Part shown: positions 56,882-64,000 of the stretch, piece by piece
Position numbering within the stretch: the stretch's first letter is position 1
Layout: every line of letters starts with the position of its first letter
Origin: Oceanobacillus kimchii X50
GTDB lineage: Bacteria > Bacillota > Bacilli > Bacillales > Amphibacillaceae
Direction of reading: 5' to 3'
DNA length: 64,000 bases
NCBI RefSeq assembly: GCF_000340475.1
Contig: NZ_CM001792.1
Coordinates: 1,572,659 to 1,636,658 of the forward strand
Made by a program: the position numbers and the translations under genes
The notes under the pieces: generated by a model
What the model was told of the DNA's origin: nothing
The model's database searches: none
The model's input: only the letters and a program-made list of their open reading frames with translations

Positions 56882-58348
56882 ATGGAAAACTATTCAAAAA
56901 ATCATAAGCCAATTATCTTATTAAATATCGACTCTTTAATGTCCATGCCATTAGAAACAGCGGCTCAAACAGGACATGCACCTGCCTTACAATTTTTAAT
57001 GGAAAAAGGTTCATATATCCCCAATTTGGTCAGTTCATTTCCAACAATGTCGGTAACAATTGACAGTACACTTATAACAGGAACATATGCTGATAAGCAT
57101 CACATTCCAGGATTAAATTGGTTTGATGATGCTAATAAGCAAATCGTTAATTATGGGACAGGCTTACGTGAGACGTTTCGGCTGGGGATGCGTAAATCTA
57201 TTCATAATATGCTTTATCGTCTGAATAATGAACATTTAAGTAATACTGTTTCGACAATATATGAAGACTTAGCTAATAAGGGAATTCCTTCAGCGTCGAT
57301 TAATTCATTTGTTTACCGTGGGAATAGTCCAAAACGACTTCAGGTTCCTCGATTACTATCTACATTTACGCGATTTGAAGATGGAAAATGGACAACTAAT
57401 ACTTCTCCGATTTTCTCATTAGGTCTTTTTTCTAAACTACGCAAGAGGGGATTTACAAAACAAATCGCAGCGGGTAATCATAAATTTACAGCTAAAGAAT
57501 TACGTTATTTAATTAAAAAAAATAAATTACCAAGCTTTACATTTTGTATTTTTCAGGATTTGGATGCTCGAATGCATTTTCGAGGTCCCATGGATATCAA
57601 AGGCATTGCAAAAATAGATAGGGAAATTCAAAAAATATTGAATTTGTATCCGACCTGGGAAGAAGCAGTTAAACAAAATATTTGGATGGTAATGGGGGAT
57701 AACGGACATTCTCCAACAGGTGGAAATTATCGCAAATATGTCATAGACTTACGGAAATTATTGAAAAAATTTCAAATATCTAGAATTGAACGCCCAGTCA
57801 ATAATAAAGATCAACTTGTCATATGTGTAAATCAGCGAATGGCATATATTTATGTATTGGACAAAGCGCTTCCCTTGTATAAGGTTAGTGATGTACTTAA
57901 AAATGATCCTCGAATTGATATAATTGCCTGGAAAGATAAAAATTCAGTTCATGTTTCTTCAGGCGTAAAAGACGGTGAGTTGCACTTTTCTCCATCAGGA
58001 CAATATAAAGATGAATATAATCAAACATGGAAGTTAAAGGGAAATCATGAAATTCTAGATTTACGACTTACAAATGACAATGAGGTGTTCTACGGGCAAT
58101 ACCCAGATGCATTAGCTAGGCTTAATAGTGCTTTGAACTCTCACTCTGGTCGTTTTATTGTTGTAAATGCGAAACCTGGCTATGATTTTAAGGCACAGTT
58201 AACACCTTTTCATATAAGTGGTGCAGCTCATGGTTCTTTGCATAGACAAGAATCCCATGTTCCATTAATAATTGCAGGTACAAGCATAAAACCAAAATAT
58301 TTCCGTCTAGTGGATATGAAAGAATATATTCTTCAATTAATCTTATAA
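56882..58348 (+). CDS. Alkaline-phosphatase-superfamily hydrolase (type I phosphodiesterase/NPP type)
   Basis: 488 aa, no signal peptide. Metal and catalytic motifs fit the superfamily loosely: Asp17 in LLNIDSLM; the nucleophile loop SSFPTMSVTIDSTLITGTY, where the usual Thr aligns with Ser57; DLDARMHFRGP near residue 228; MGDNGHSP near 272, where DHG is usual; and His in HGSLHRQESHVPLIIAG near 450. It hydrolyses a phosphate mono- or diester of unknown identity. It is cytoplasmic by sequence, next to the lipid glycosyltransferase. SD AGGATGA is modest. Confidence 0.75.
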   Translation: MENYSKNHKPIILLNIDSLMSMPLETAAQTGHAPALQFLMEKGSYIPNLVSSFPTMSVTIDSTLITGTYADKHHIPGLNWFDDANKQIVNYGTGLRETFRLGMRKSIHNMLYRLNNEHLSNTVSTIYEDLANKGIPSASINSFVYRGNSPKRLQVPRLLSTFTRFEDGKWTTNTSPIFSLGLFSKLRKRGFTKQIAAGNHKFTAKELRYLIKKNKLPSFTFCIFQDLDARMHFRGPMDIKGIAKIDREIQKILNLYPTWEEAVKQNIWMVMGDNGHSPTGGNYRKYVIDLRKLLKKFQISRIERPVNNKDQLVICVNQRMAYIYVLDKALPLYKVSDVLKNDPRIDIIAWKDKNSVHVSSGVKDGELHFSPSGQYKDEYNQTWKLKGNHEILDLRLTNDNEVFYGQYPDALARLNSALNSHSGRFIVVNAKPGYDFKAQLTPFHISGAAHGSLHRQESHVPLIIAGTSIKPKYFRLVDMKEYILQLIL

Positions 58349-58429
58349 CATTAAATTGTAAATAAACTTCGTTTTTTTACGGAGGGTAATTTGCTTTTTT
58401 AGTAATTATTAATAGGTGATTTCGCTCTC

Positions 58430-58458
58430 ACGACAACATTATTATTTTCCTGTATAAT
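58430..58458 (+). promoter_or_regulatory. SigA-type promoter of ymfF-ymfH-ymfI
   Basis: ACGACA (58430-58435), 17-base spacer, TATAAT (58453-58458), about 60 bases before ymfF. It separates the ymf operon from the cassette. Confidence 0.6.
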
Positions 58459-58519
58459 GGATGACAGCTGGAAAAATAGTGCAGAATAGGAAAGATGAAT
58501 ATTTTATTGGAGGGTGCCC

Positions 58520-59809
58520 ATGAAAGTACAAGTTAAACAACAGACCATTGATGGGATGAAGTTTCATTTAGTTCCAAATAAAAAACATAAAACAATTTCT
58601 CTTATTGCAAAATTACGTGCTCCATTACAGCGTGATACAGTAACAAAACGCGCGTTACTTCCATATGTACTAAAACAAGGTACGGCGTCTTTCCCTACTC
58701 GAATGGATTTACAAAAAGAATTGGATGAATTATATGGTGCAACTTTAGCTATAACTGGCGGGAAAAAAGGAGAAAATCATATCCTGACGATTCGACTAGA
58801 AGTAGCAAATGAAAAATTTATTCCAGATGCATCTACAGTAATGCGTCGTGCTGCAATGTTATTTGAAGAAGTACTTTTTCAATTGAATGGGGAAGATGCA
58901 TTTAAAGAAGAAATTTTTGAACGTGAAAAAAAGACATTGTTACAGAAGATACATGCTCTAAAAGACGACAAAATGAATTATGCAAATACACGATTAATGG
59001 ATGAAATGTGTGAAGTTGAACCTTATTCCTTACATGTACAAGGGTATGAAGATGATCTGATTTCCTTGCAAAATGAAGATTTATTTGCATATGCAAAGTC
59101 TATTATCAAAGAAGACACGATGGATGTTTATGTGACAGGTGATTTTCAAATAAAAGAAATGATGGAATTAATGGAAGAGCTATTGTCTGGAAAAACAAAT
59201 CAATCGAATAAGCCAGTGGCTCCAAGTAAATCAGAATCATCGTCTAGCTCTTCTCCAAAAGAAATTGTTGAAGAAGATACTGTACAACAAGCAAAGTTGC
59301 ATATTGGTTACCGAACGAATATTTTGTTTGAGGACCCAAAATACGCAGCTTTACAAGTGTTTAATGGTTTATTTGGAGCATTTCCAAGTTCTAAGTTATT
59401 TATTAATGTACGTGAAAAGAATAGCTTAGCGTACTATGCATCTTCACGATTAGAAAGCCATAAAGGTCTTATGGTCGTAATGAGTGGTATTGCTCCTGAA
59501 GATTATGTAAAAGCTCGAGACATAATCCGAGAACAAGTAGAGGAAATGAAAAAAGGTTCCTTTACCGATGAAGAATTTGAAGAAACAAAACAATTAATTA
59601 TTAATCAACTTTTAGAGACAATGGATCATCCGCAAGGTTTAGTAGAGCTTTTGTATCAACAGGAAGTTGGCGGGAAAATCCTTCCACCAGAACAATTAAT
59701 TAAAGATATTAAATCCGTAACGAAACAACAAGTGATAGAAGTTGCTAAGGAAATTGAAGAAGATACAGTTTATTTGTTAACGAGTAAGGGTGGTGAAAAA
59801 AATGAATAA
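58520..59809 (+). CDS. ymfF: YmfF, M16-family protein without the zinc motif
   Basis: 429 aa from ATG 58520 (GGAGG 58509-58513; GTG 58514 overlaps the SD). Two M16-like halves are recognisable (LDELYGATLAITGGKKGENHILTIRLEVANEKF; GAFPSSKLFINVREKNSLAYYASSRLESHKGLMVVMSGI), but no HxxEH is present. It probably forms a pair with active YmfH, the next gene, which overlaps by 8 bases. Confidence 0.93.
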   Translation: MKVQVKQQTIDGMKFHLVPNKKHKTISLIAKLRAPLQRDTVTKRALLPYVLKQGTASFPTRMDLQKELDELYGATLAITGGKKGENHILTIRLEVANEKFIPDASTVMRRAAMLFEEVLFQLNGEDAFKEEIFEREKKTLLQKIHALKDDKMNYANTRLMDEMCEVEPYSLHVQGYEDDLISLQNEDLFAYAKSIIKEDTMDVYVTGDFQIKEMMELMEELLSGKTNQSNKPVAPSKSESSSSSSPKEIVEEDTVQQAKLHIGYRTNILFEDPKYAALQVFNGLFGAFPSSKLFINVREKNSLAYYASSRLESHKGLMVVMSGIAPEDYVKARDIIREQVEEMKKGSFTDEEFEETKQLIINQLLETMDHPQGLVELLYQQEVGGKILPPEQLIKDIKSVTKQQVIEVAKEIEEDTVYLLTSKGGEKNE

Positions 59810-61085
59810 AGAAGTATTTCAAGAATTAGGTGAGACCCTTTATACAAAACAATTACCTAATGGATTAAACGTATATTTATTACCAAAGTCAGAGATGTCG
59901 AAAACATATGGAATTTTCTCTACAAACTATGGTTCCGTTGATCAAACGTTTATACCACTCGGTGAAAATAAAAAAATAACAGTTCCTGAAGGAGTTGCTC
60001 ACTTTTTAGAGCATAAGTTATTCGAAAAAGAGGATAGAGATGTTTTCGCTGATTTTAGTAAACAAGGCGCTTCACCAAATGCGTTTACTTCATTTACACA
60101 AACAGCATATTTATTTTCTGCGACAAGTCAAATTGAAAAAAATGTGCTCACGTTAATTGATTTTGTTCAGGACCCATATTTTTCTGAAGCGTCCGTTGAG
60201 AAAGAAAAAGGAATTATCGCACAAGAAATTAAAATGTACGATGATCAACCGGATTGGCAATCCTTCATGGGGACGATTAAAGCAATGTTTCACGAGCATC
60301 CAGTGAACATAGATATTGCTGGGACCGTAGAGTCTATATCTTCTATAACTAAAGATGATTTATATACTTGTTATCAAACGTTTTATCATCCTGAAAACAT
60401 GAGTTTATTTGTTGCTGGTAATTTTAATCCTCAGTCAATGATGGATTTAATTACAGATAACCAATCCAAGAAAGATTTCCAAAAGTTGGAGAAGATTCAA
60501 CGATTTTTACCAAATGAATCTGATCAGGTAGCAGAAAAAAATAAAAAAATTACAATGCCTGTGTCTATACCTAAGTGTACAGTGGGGATTAAAGAACCAA
60601 TAAATAATTTAAAAGGAAACGATTTTCTCCAAAGAGATATGTTAGTTGGAATGTTTTTAAGCCACTTTTTCTCAACAGGAGGACCATTTTACCAAGAATT
60701 ATATGAAGATGGATTAATTGATGATTCCTTCTATTTTGAGACAAATTTAGATGCAACATTTGGTTATTCTTTGATAGGAACAAATACAGATCAACCAAAC
60801 CGATTTAGTGATCGGGTAAAAGATTTATTGCTATCAACAAAAGATATCAGATTAGATGAAGAAACATTTACAAGAATGAAGAAGAAGAAAATAGGACAGT
60901 TATTACGTTCGATGAACTCACTGGAGTTTACCGCAAATAAATTTACTTCTTATTTAAATTTAGGTGTGAATTTGTTTGAAATCGTTCCATTTATACAACA
61001 ATTAACTGTGGATGATGCAAATCAATTTTTACATGAGTGGATTGTTGAAGAAAGATTAGCTACATGTACAATTTCTGCAGAATAA
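59802..61085 (+). CDS. ymfH: YmfH, M16 zinc peptidase
   Basis: 427 aa from ATG 59802 (SD AAGGGTGGTG; GTG 59790 is possible). Zinc motif H67-F-L-E70-H71 in GVAHFLEHKLFEK, and the third ligand Glu in AQEIKMYDDQPDW, are intact. It is the probable catalytic partner of YmfF. Substrate unknown; in other bacteria such pairs process small peptides. Confidence 0.95.
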   Translation: MNKEVFQELGETLYTKQLPNGLNVYLLPKSEMSKTYGIFSTNYGSVDQTFIPLGENKKITVPEGVAHFLEHKLFEKEDRDVFADFSKQGASPNAFTSFTQTAYLFSATSQIEKNVLTLIDFVQDPYFSEASVEKEKGIIAQEIKMYDDQPDWQSFMGTIKAMFHEHPVNIDIAGTVESISSITKDDLYTCYQTFYHPENMSLFVAGNFNPQSMMDLITDNQSKKDFQKLEKIQRFLPNESDQVAEKNKKITMPVSIPKCTVGIKEPINNLKGNDFLQRDMLVGMFLSHFFSTGGPFYQELYEDGLIDDSFYFETNLDATFGYSLIGTNTDQPNRFSDRVKDLLLSTKDIRLDEETFTRMKKKKIGQLLRSMNSLEFTANKFTSYLNLGVNLFEIVPFIQQLTVDDANQFLHEWIVEERLATCTISAE

Positions 61086-61094
61086 GGTGAAAAT

Positions 61095-61811
61095 ATGAGG
61101 GGAAATGTACTTGTTATTGGTGCGAGTGGAGAAATCGGTATTGCTATTGCTCTTAAACTCGCTCGAGAAGGATATTCATTGTTATTACATTACCATCAAA
61201 ATGTTGAACCGATATTACAATTACAACTTGAATTAAATGAAGATGCTATCTTAGGATTTTATCAAGCTGATTTAAGTACCAATGATGGAATACATCATTT
61301 AATTAATCAATTGGACCTTGAGATTGATGGTATTGTGTTTGCTGGTGGTAATGCACATTTTAATATGTTTCAAGAAAGTTTAGAGACAGAAATGGATGAA
61401 ATGTTACATTTGCATGTTAAAGCTCCTTGGATGATTACTAAACACTTATTACCTAATATGATACGAAAAAATAAAGGTCATATTGTATTTATCACTTCTA
61501 TTTGGGGTGACCGTGGTGCAAGCAATGAGGTGATGTATTCTTCTGTAAAAGGTGCTCAAAACAGTTTTGTAAGAGCCTTAGCGAAAGAGGTGTCTTTAAG
61601 TGGTATCTCGGTTAATGGAGTAAGCCCTGGTTTTATTCAGACAAAAATGAATGCACATTTATCAGCAGAAGAAGTTCACTCCATTATCGAAGAAATCCCT
61701 CTTAATCGTGCTGGCTTACCTGAGGAAGTAGCAAATGCGGTTCACTTTTTGATAAGTGATCAATCGAGTTATATTCGTGGTGAAATTATTGAAGTTAATG
61801 GAGCATGGTAA
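61095..61811 (+). CDS. ymfI: YmfI, short-chain dehydrogenase/reductase
   Basis: 238 aa. Cofactor motif GASGEIGIAIALKLA, catalytic Ser in FITSIWGDRGA and YSSVK (YxxxK), and VNGVSPGFIQTKMN. The FabG-like SDR family; substrate not known. It lies 9 bases after ymfH with SD AAGGTGA. Confidence 0.94.
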   Translation: MRGNVLVIGASGEIGIAIALKLAREGYSLLLHYHQNVEPILQLQLELNEDAILGFYQADLSTNDGIHHLINQLDLEIDGIVFAGGNAHFNMFQESLETEMDEMLHLHVKAPWMITKHLLPNMIRKNKGHIVFITSIWGDRGASNEVMYSSVKGAQNSFVRALAKEVSLSGISVNGVSPGFIQTKMNAHLSAEEVHSIIEEIPLNRAGLPEEVANAVHFLISDQSSYIRGEIIEVNGAW

Positions 61812-61826
61812 AAATATACTTTTTCA

Positions 61827-61857
61827 TGAATATTTTCGATCGAATCCTCAAATAATA
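61827..61857 (+). promoter_or_regulatory. Possible SigG/SigF-type forespore promoter before ymfJ
   Basis: TGAATA (61827-61832), 18 bases, AATAATA (61851-61857), 35 bases before ymfJ. The -35 fits forespore promoters well; the -10 (CATACTA type) matches 5 of 7. Confidence 0.3.
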
Positions 61858-61891
61858 AGTTTGACTCTATGAATATGAGGAGGAAATCGAA

Positions 61892-62140
61892 ATGTCTATT
61901 TTAGATAATTTTGACTCATGGAAAGGTTTTTTAGCTGATCGACTCGAGCAAGCTCAGGCTAATGGAGCAGATCAGAAAACAATTTCTGGGTTAGCAGCTG
62001 AAGTGGGAGACTATCTTGCACAAAGTGTAAATGCTCAAAATCCGGAAGAAGAAGTTCTAAAGGAATTGTGGAATGCAGCTTCTGAAGAAGAACAACAAGC
62101 TCTTGCTAATACAATGATCAAACTTGTTCAGAAAAAATAA
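61892..62140 (+). CDS. ymfJ: YmfJ, DUF3243 family protein
   Basis: 82 aa, all-helical: FDSWKGFLADRLEQAQANGADQKTISGLAAEVGDYLAQSVNAQNPEEEVLKELWNAASEEEQQALANTMIKLV. This matches the DUF3243/YmfJ family encoded here in Bacillus. Function unknown. SD AGGAGGAAA. Followed by a terminator. Confidence 0.93.
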   Translation: MSILDNFDSWKGFLADRLEQAQANGADQKTISGLAAEVGDYLAQSVNAQNPEEEVLKELWNAASEEEQQALANTMIKLVQKK

Positions 62141-62160
62141 TTATGATGAATAATTAGAGG

Positions 62161-62200
62161 AAAAGTTGTATAGTTGTAACTGTACAACTTTTTCTTTTTT
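62161..62200 (+). terminator. Rho-independent terminator after ymfJ
   Basis: AAAAGTTGTATAGTT (62161-62175) pairs with AACTGTACAACTTTT (62178-62192, one G-T pair) and a T-rich tail follows. The remaining 145 bases to ymfK hold its promoter. Confidence 0.85.
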
Positions 62201-62241
62201 ATCGATTCGACAGTTTTTTTAGAAAATCATTTAAAGTTATT

Positions 62242-62270
62242 TTGAAAAATAGTAAAAAATGTTATATTCT
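62242..62270 (+). promoter_or_regulatory. SigA-type promoter of ymfK
   Basis: TTGAAA (62242-62247), 17-base spacer, TATTCT (62265-62270), 75 bases before ymfK. Confidence 0.5.
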
Positions 62271-62345
62271 AATAGAAAATTTTACATAAATTCGTTATGA
62301 TAATACATAGTACTGAATATAACCTATTATATAAAGGGGTACATT

Positions 62346-63131
62346 ATGGAAAGAGTAGAGTGGTATTTAGAATATGAGAACCTAAAAAACCGACCAGGCT
62401 TACTTGGAGAAATAGCTTCTTTGCTTGGAATGCTTTCCATTAATATAATTACAATCAATGGTGTAGAAAATTCACGAAGAGGAATGCTATTGTTGTCGAA
62501 ATATGATGAAAATATTATGAGATTAAAGTCTATACTAAGTACTATGGATGCAATAAAAGTGCATAAAATTAGAAAACCTAAGCTCCGTGATAAGATGGCA
62601 GTTCGTCACGGTAAGTACATTCATACGGATAGTGATGATCGAAAGACCATTCGATTTGTAAGAGACGAGTTAGGTTTACTTGTTGATTTTATGGCTGAAT
62701 TATATAAAGTTGAAGGTCATAAACTAATTGGAATTCGTGGTATGCCACGGGTGGGAAAGACAGAATCAATTGTTGCAGCTAGTGTTAGTGCCAATAAACG
62801 ATGGTTATTTGTTTCAAGTACGATGATAAAACAAACTGTTCGTAAAAGTTTAATCGAAGGTGAATATAATCCAGATAATATTTATATTATAGATGGGGTA
62901 GTCTCAAAAAGAAAGGCGAACGAACAACATTGGCAATTAATTCGTGAAATAATGCAACTTCCTACTATTAAAGTAGTTGAGCATCCTGACATATTTGTTC
63001 AATCTACGGAATATAGTATGGATGATTTTGATTATATCATCGAATTACGCACGGATGAAAATGAAGAGATTACATATGAAACAGTAGAAAAGCAAGATTT
63101 TCATCAGCAGGACGGGTTTTCTATGTTTTAA
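62346..63131 (+). CDS. ymfK: YmfK, DUF3388 family protein
   Basis: 261 aa. The N-terminal 75 residues look like an ACT-type fold (VEWYLEYENLKNRPGLLGEIASLLGMLSINIITINGVENSRRGMLLL). The C-terminal part has a P-loop-like GIRGMPRVGKTESIV near residue 137. Size and position match Bacillus YmfK. Function unknown; a ligand-sensing ATPase is a fair guess only. SD AAAGGGG. Confidence 0.92.
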   Translation: MERVEWYLEYENLKNRPGLLGEIASLLGMLSINIITINGVENSRRGMLLLSKYDENIMRLKSILSTMDAIKVHKIRKPKLRDKMAVRHGKYIHTDSDDRKTIRFVRDELGLLVDFMAELYKVEGHKLIGIRGMPRVGKTESIVAASVSANKRWLFVSSTMIKQTVRKSLIEGEYNPDNIYIIDGVVSKRKANEQHWQLIREIMQLPTIKVVEHPDIFVQSTEYSMDDFDYIIELRTDENEEITYETVEKQDFHQQDGFSMF

Positions 63132-63159
63132 TATTTTTTGATTATGGAAGGTGTTTTAT

Positions 63160-64000
63160 ATGGATGTTGGTGCGAAATTAAAAGAGGCACGTTTATCTAG
63201 TGGGATTTCACTAGATAGTTTACAGGAAACGACAAAAATTCAAAAAAGATATTTAGTGGCAATTGAAGAGGGTAATCTTCATATTTTACCTGGTAAGTTT
63301 TATGCAAGAGCTTTTATAAAAGAGTATGCAACTGCTGTAGGATTGGATCCAAATGAACTTCTCGAAGAACATAGAGAAGAATTGCCTAGTACGGAAGAGG
63401 AAAATGTTCAATATACACGTATTCAACGAACAAGAAGAGAAAATAATAGTAATGATAAAGGTTCACGCATTTCTTCAAGTATTCCTTCAATTATTGTCGT
63501 TCTATTAGTAATTGGTATTATTATTGTTGCTTGGTTATTTATCCGTGCTAATTCTTCTGATGCTACAGATCCATCTGAAGAACCTCAGGAAAACAATGTT
63601 ATTATTGAAGATGGAACCAATGATTCTAATACTGATTCAGGTGAAGGAACATCTAATGAGGGTGAAGAAGAGAATAATGAAGAAAATGGTGATGCTGCTG
63701 AAGATAATAACGAATCTGAAGACAGTCCATCTGAAGAACTATCTGTTGAAGTAATCGAGGAAGGAACCGGAAGTTCACCAAATTCAGTTATTGGTGTAAG
63801 CAATTACGGTGATGAAGTTACTGTTTCTGTAGATGTAACTGGCGATGGCGAGGAATCGTGGTTAGAGGTTACAAGTGGAAGTGGTGAATCTTTATTTAGT
63901 AGTGTCTTCAACGCTGAAGCAGCTCCTCAAGAATGGGACGCTTCTGATTTTGATTCTATTTCATTAAATGTTGGATATGCGCCAGCCGTAACCATCTCTA
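63160..64000 (+). CDS. rodZ: RodZ (YmfM), cell-shape HTH membrane protein (5' part)
   Basis: At least 280 codons from ATG 63160 (SD GGAAGGTG), open at the window end. N-terminal Xre-type HTH_25 domain: DVGAKLKEARLSSGISLDSLQETTKIQKRYLVAIEEGNLHILPGKFYARAFIKEYATAVGLDP. A basic juxtamembrane stretch and one transmembrane helix (about residues 108-128) come next, then a very acidic Ser/Asp/Glu/Asn-rich linker and the start of the C-terminal DUF4115 domain. RodZ links MreB to the wall-elongation machinery. pgsA and cinA usually follow. Confidence 0.96.
   Translation, partial: MDVGAKLKEARLSSGISLDSLQETTKIQKRYLVAIEEGNLHILPGKFYARAFIKEYATAVGLDPNELLEEHREELPSTEEENVQYTRIQRTRRENNSNDKGSRISSSIPSIIVVLLVIGIIIVAWLFIRANSSDATDPSEEPQENNVIIEDGTNDSNTDSGEGTSNEGEEENNEENGDAAEDNNESEDSPSEELSVEVIEEGTGSSPNSVIGVSNYGDEVTVSVDVTGDGEESWLEVTSGSGESLFSSVFNAEAAPQEWDASDFDSISLNVGYAPAVTIS

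Noticed and set aside
63512..63754. 80-codon leucine/lysine-rich ORF in another frame
   Set aside because: It is a frame shadow of the rodZ transmembrane and acidic linker coding sequence.
1..64000. CRISPR arrays, tRNA/rRNA genes, phage or transposase genes
   Set aside because: No repeat-spacer pattern, cloverleaf tRNA sequence, rRNA segment, integrase or transposase motif was seen in the reading; the region is largely conserved core genome.

Overview
The window is a low-G+C Firmicute chromosome segment. Gene order, the sporulation genes (dpaA/dpaB, spoIIIE, ymxH, ylxY) and the flagellar and chemotaxis gene set match Bacillaceae closely. The low G+C, the protein character and the overall organisation suggest Oceanobacillus or a close halotolerant relative; this is an inference from memory, not a database match. 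Every gene I support lies on the + strand, as expected for a leading-strand housekeeping block.

Layout. (1) 1-22110: the fla/che operon from the 3' end of fliH through fliI, fliJ, ylxF, fliK, flgD, a TIGR02530-type gene, flgE, swrD, fliL, fliM, fliY, cheY, fliZ, fliP, fliQ, fliR, flhB, flhA, flhF, flhG, cheB, cheW, cheC, cheD and sigD, then a DUF342 gene, a small unknown gene and a swrB-like gene. cheA, normally between cheB and cheW, is absent. (2) 22117-29073: rpsB (with a structured leader), tsf, pyrH, frr, uppS, cdsA and rseP. dxr, normally between cdsA and rseP, is absent. So is proS, normally between rseP and polC; its place holds a roughly 226-bp concentric palindromic element. (3) 29074-43232: polC, then rimP-nusA-ylxR-ylxQ-infB-ylxP-rbfA behind a promoter and an attenuator-like leader, then truB, ribF, rpsO and pnp. 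(4) 43392-53726: ylxY, mlpA, ymxH, dpaA, dpaB, asd, dapG, tepA, ylzJ and spoIIIE. dapA and rnjB, expected between dapG and tepA, are absent. (5) 53892-64000: the GntR regulator ymfC, an AT-rich three-gene cassette (YkoP-like protein, MGDG-synthase-type glycosyltransferase, phosphodiesterase-type hydrolase), then ymfF, ymfH, ymfI, ymfJ, ymfK and the 5' part of rodZ (ymfM), which runs off the end.

How the genes work together. The first third builds the flagellar export apparatus, hook and switch, adapts chemoreceptors, and ends with the sigma factor for late flagellar genes. The middle is translation, nucleotide, lipid and envelope precursor metabolism, and DNA replication. The later part joins lysine/diaminopimelate synthesis to dipicolinate synthesis for spores, followed by DNA translocation and the ymf cluster. 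The least conventional parts are the missing locus-typical genes, the palindromic element before polC, the cassette after ymfC, and several RNA structures placed where they could control translation or transcription (swrD, rimP-nusA, rpsB, rpsO).
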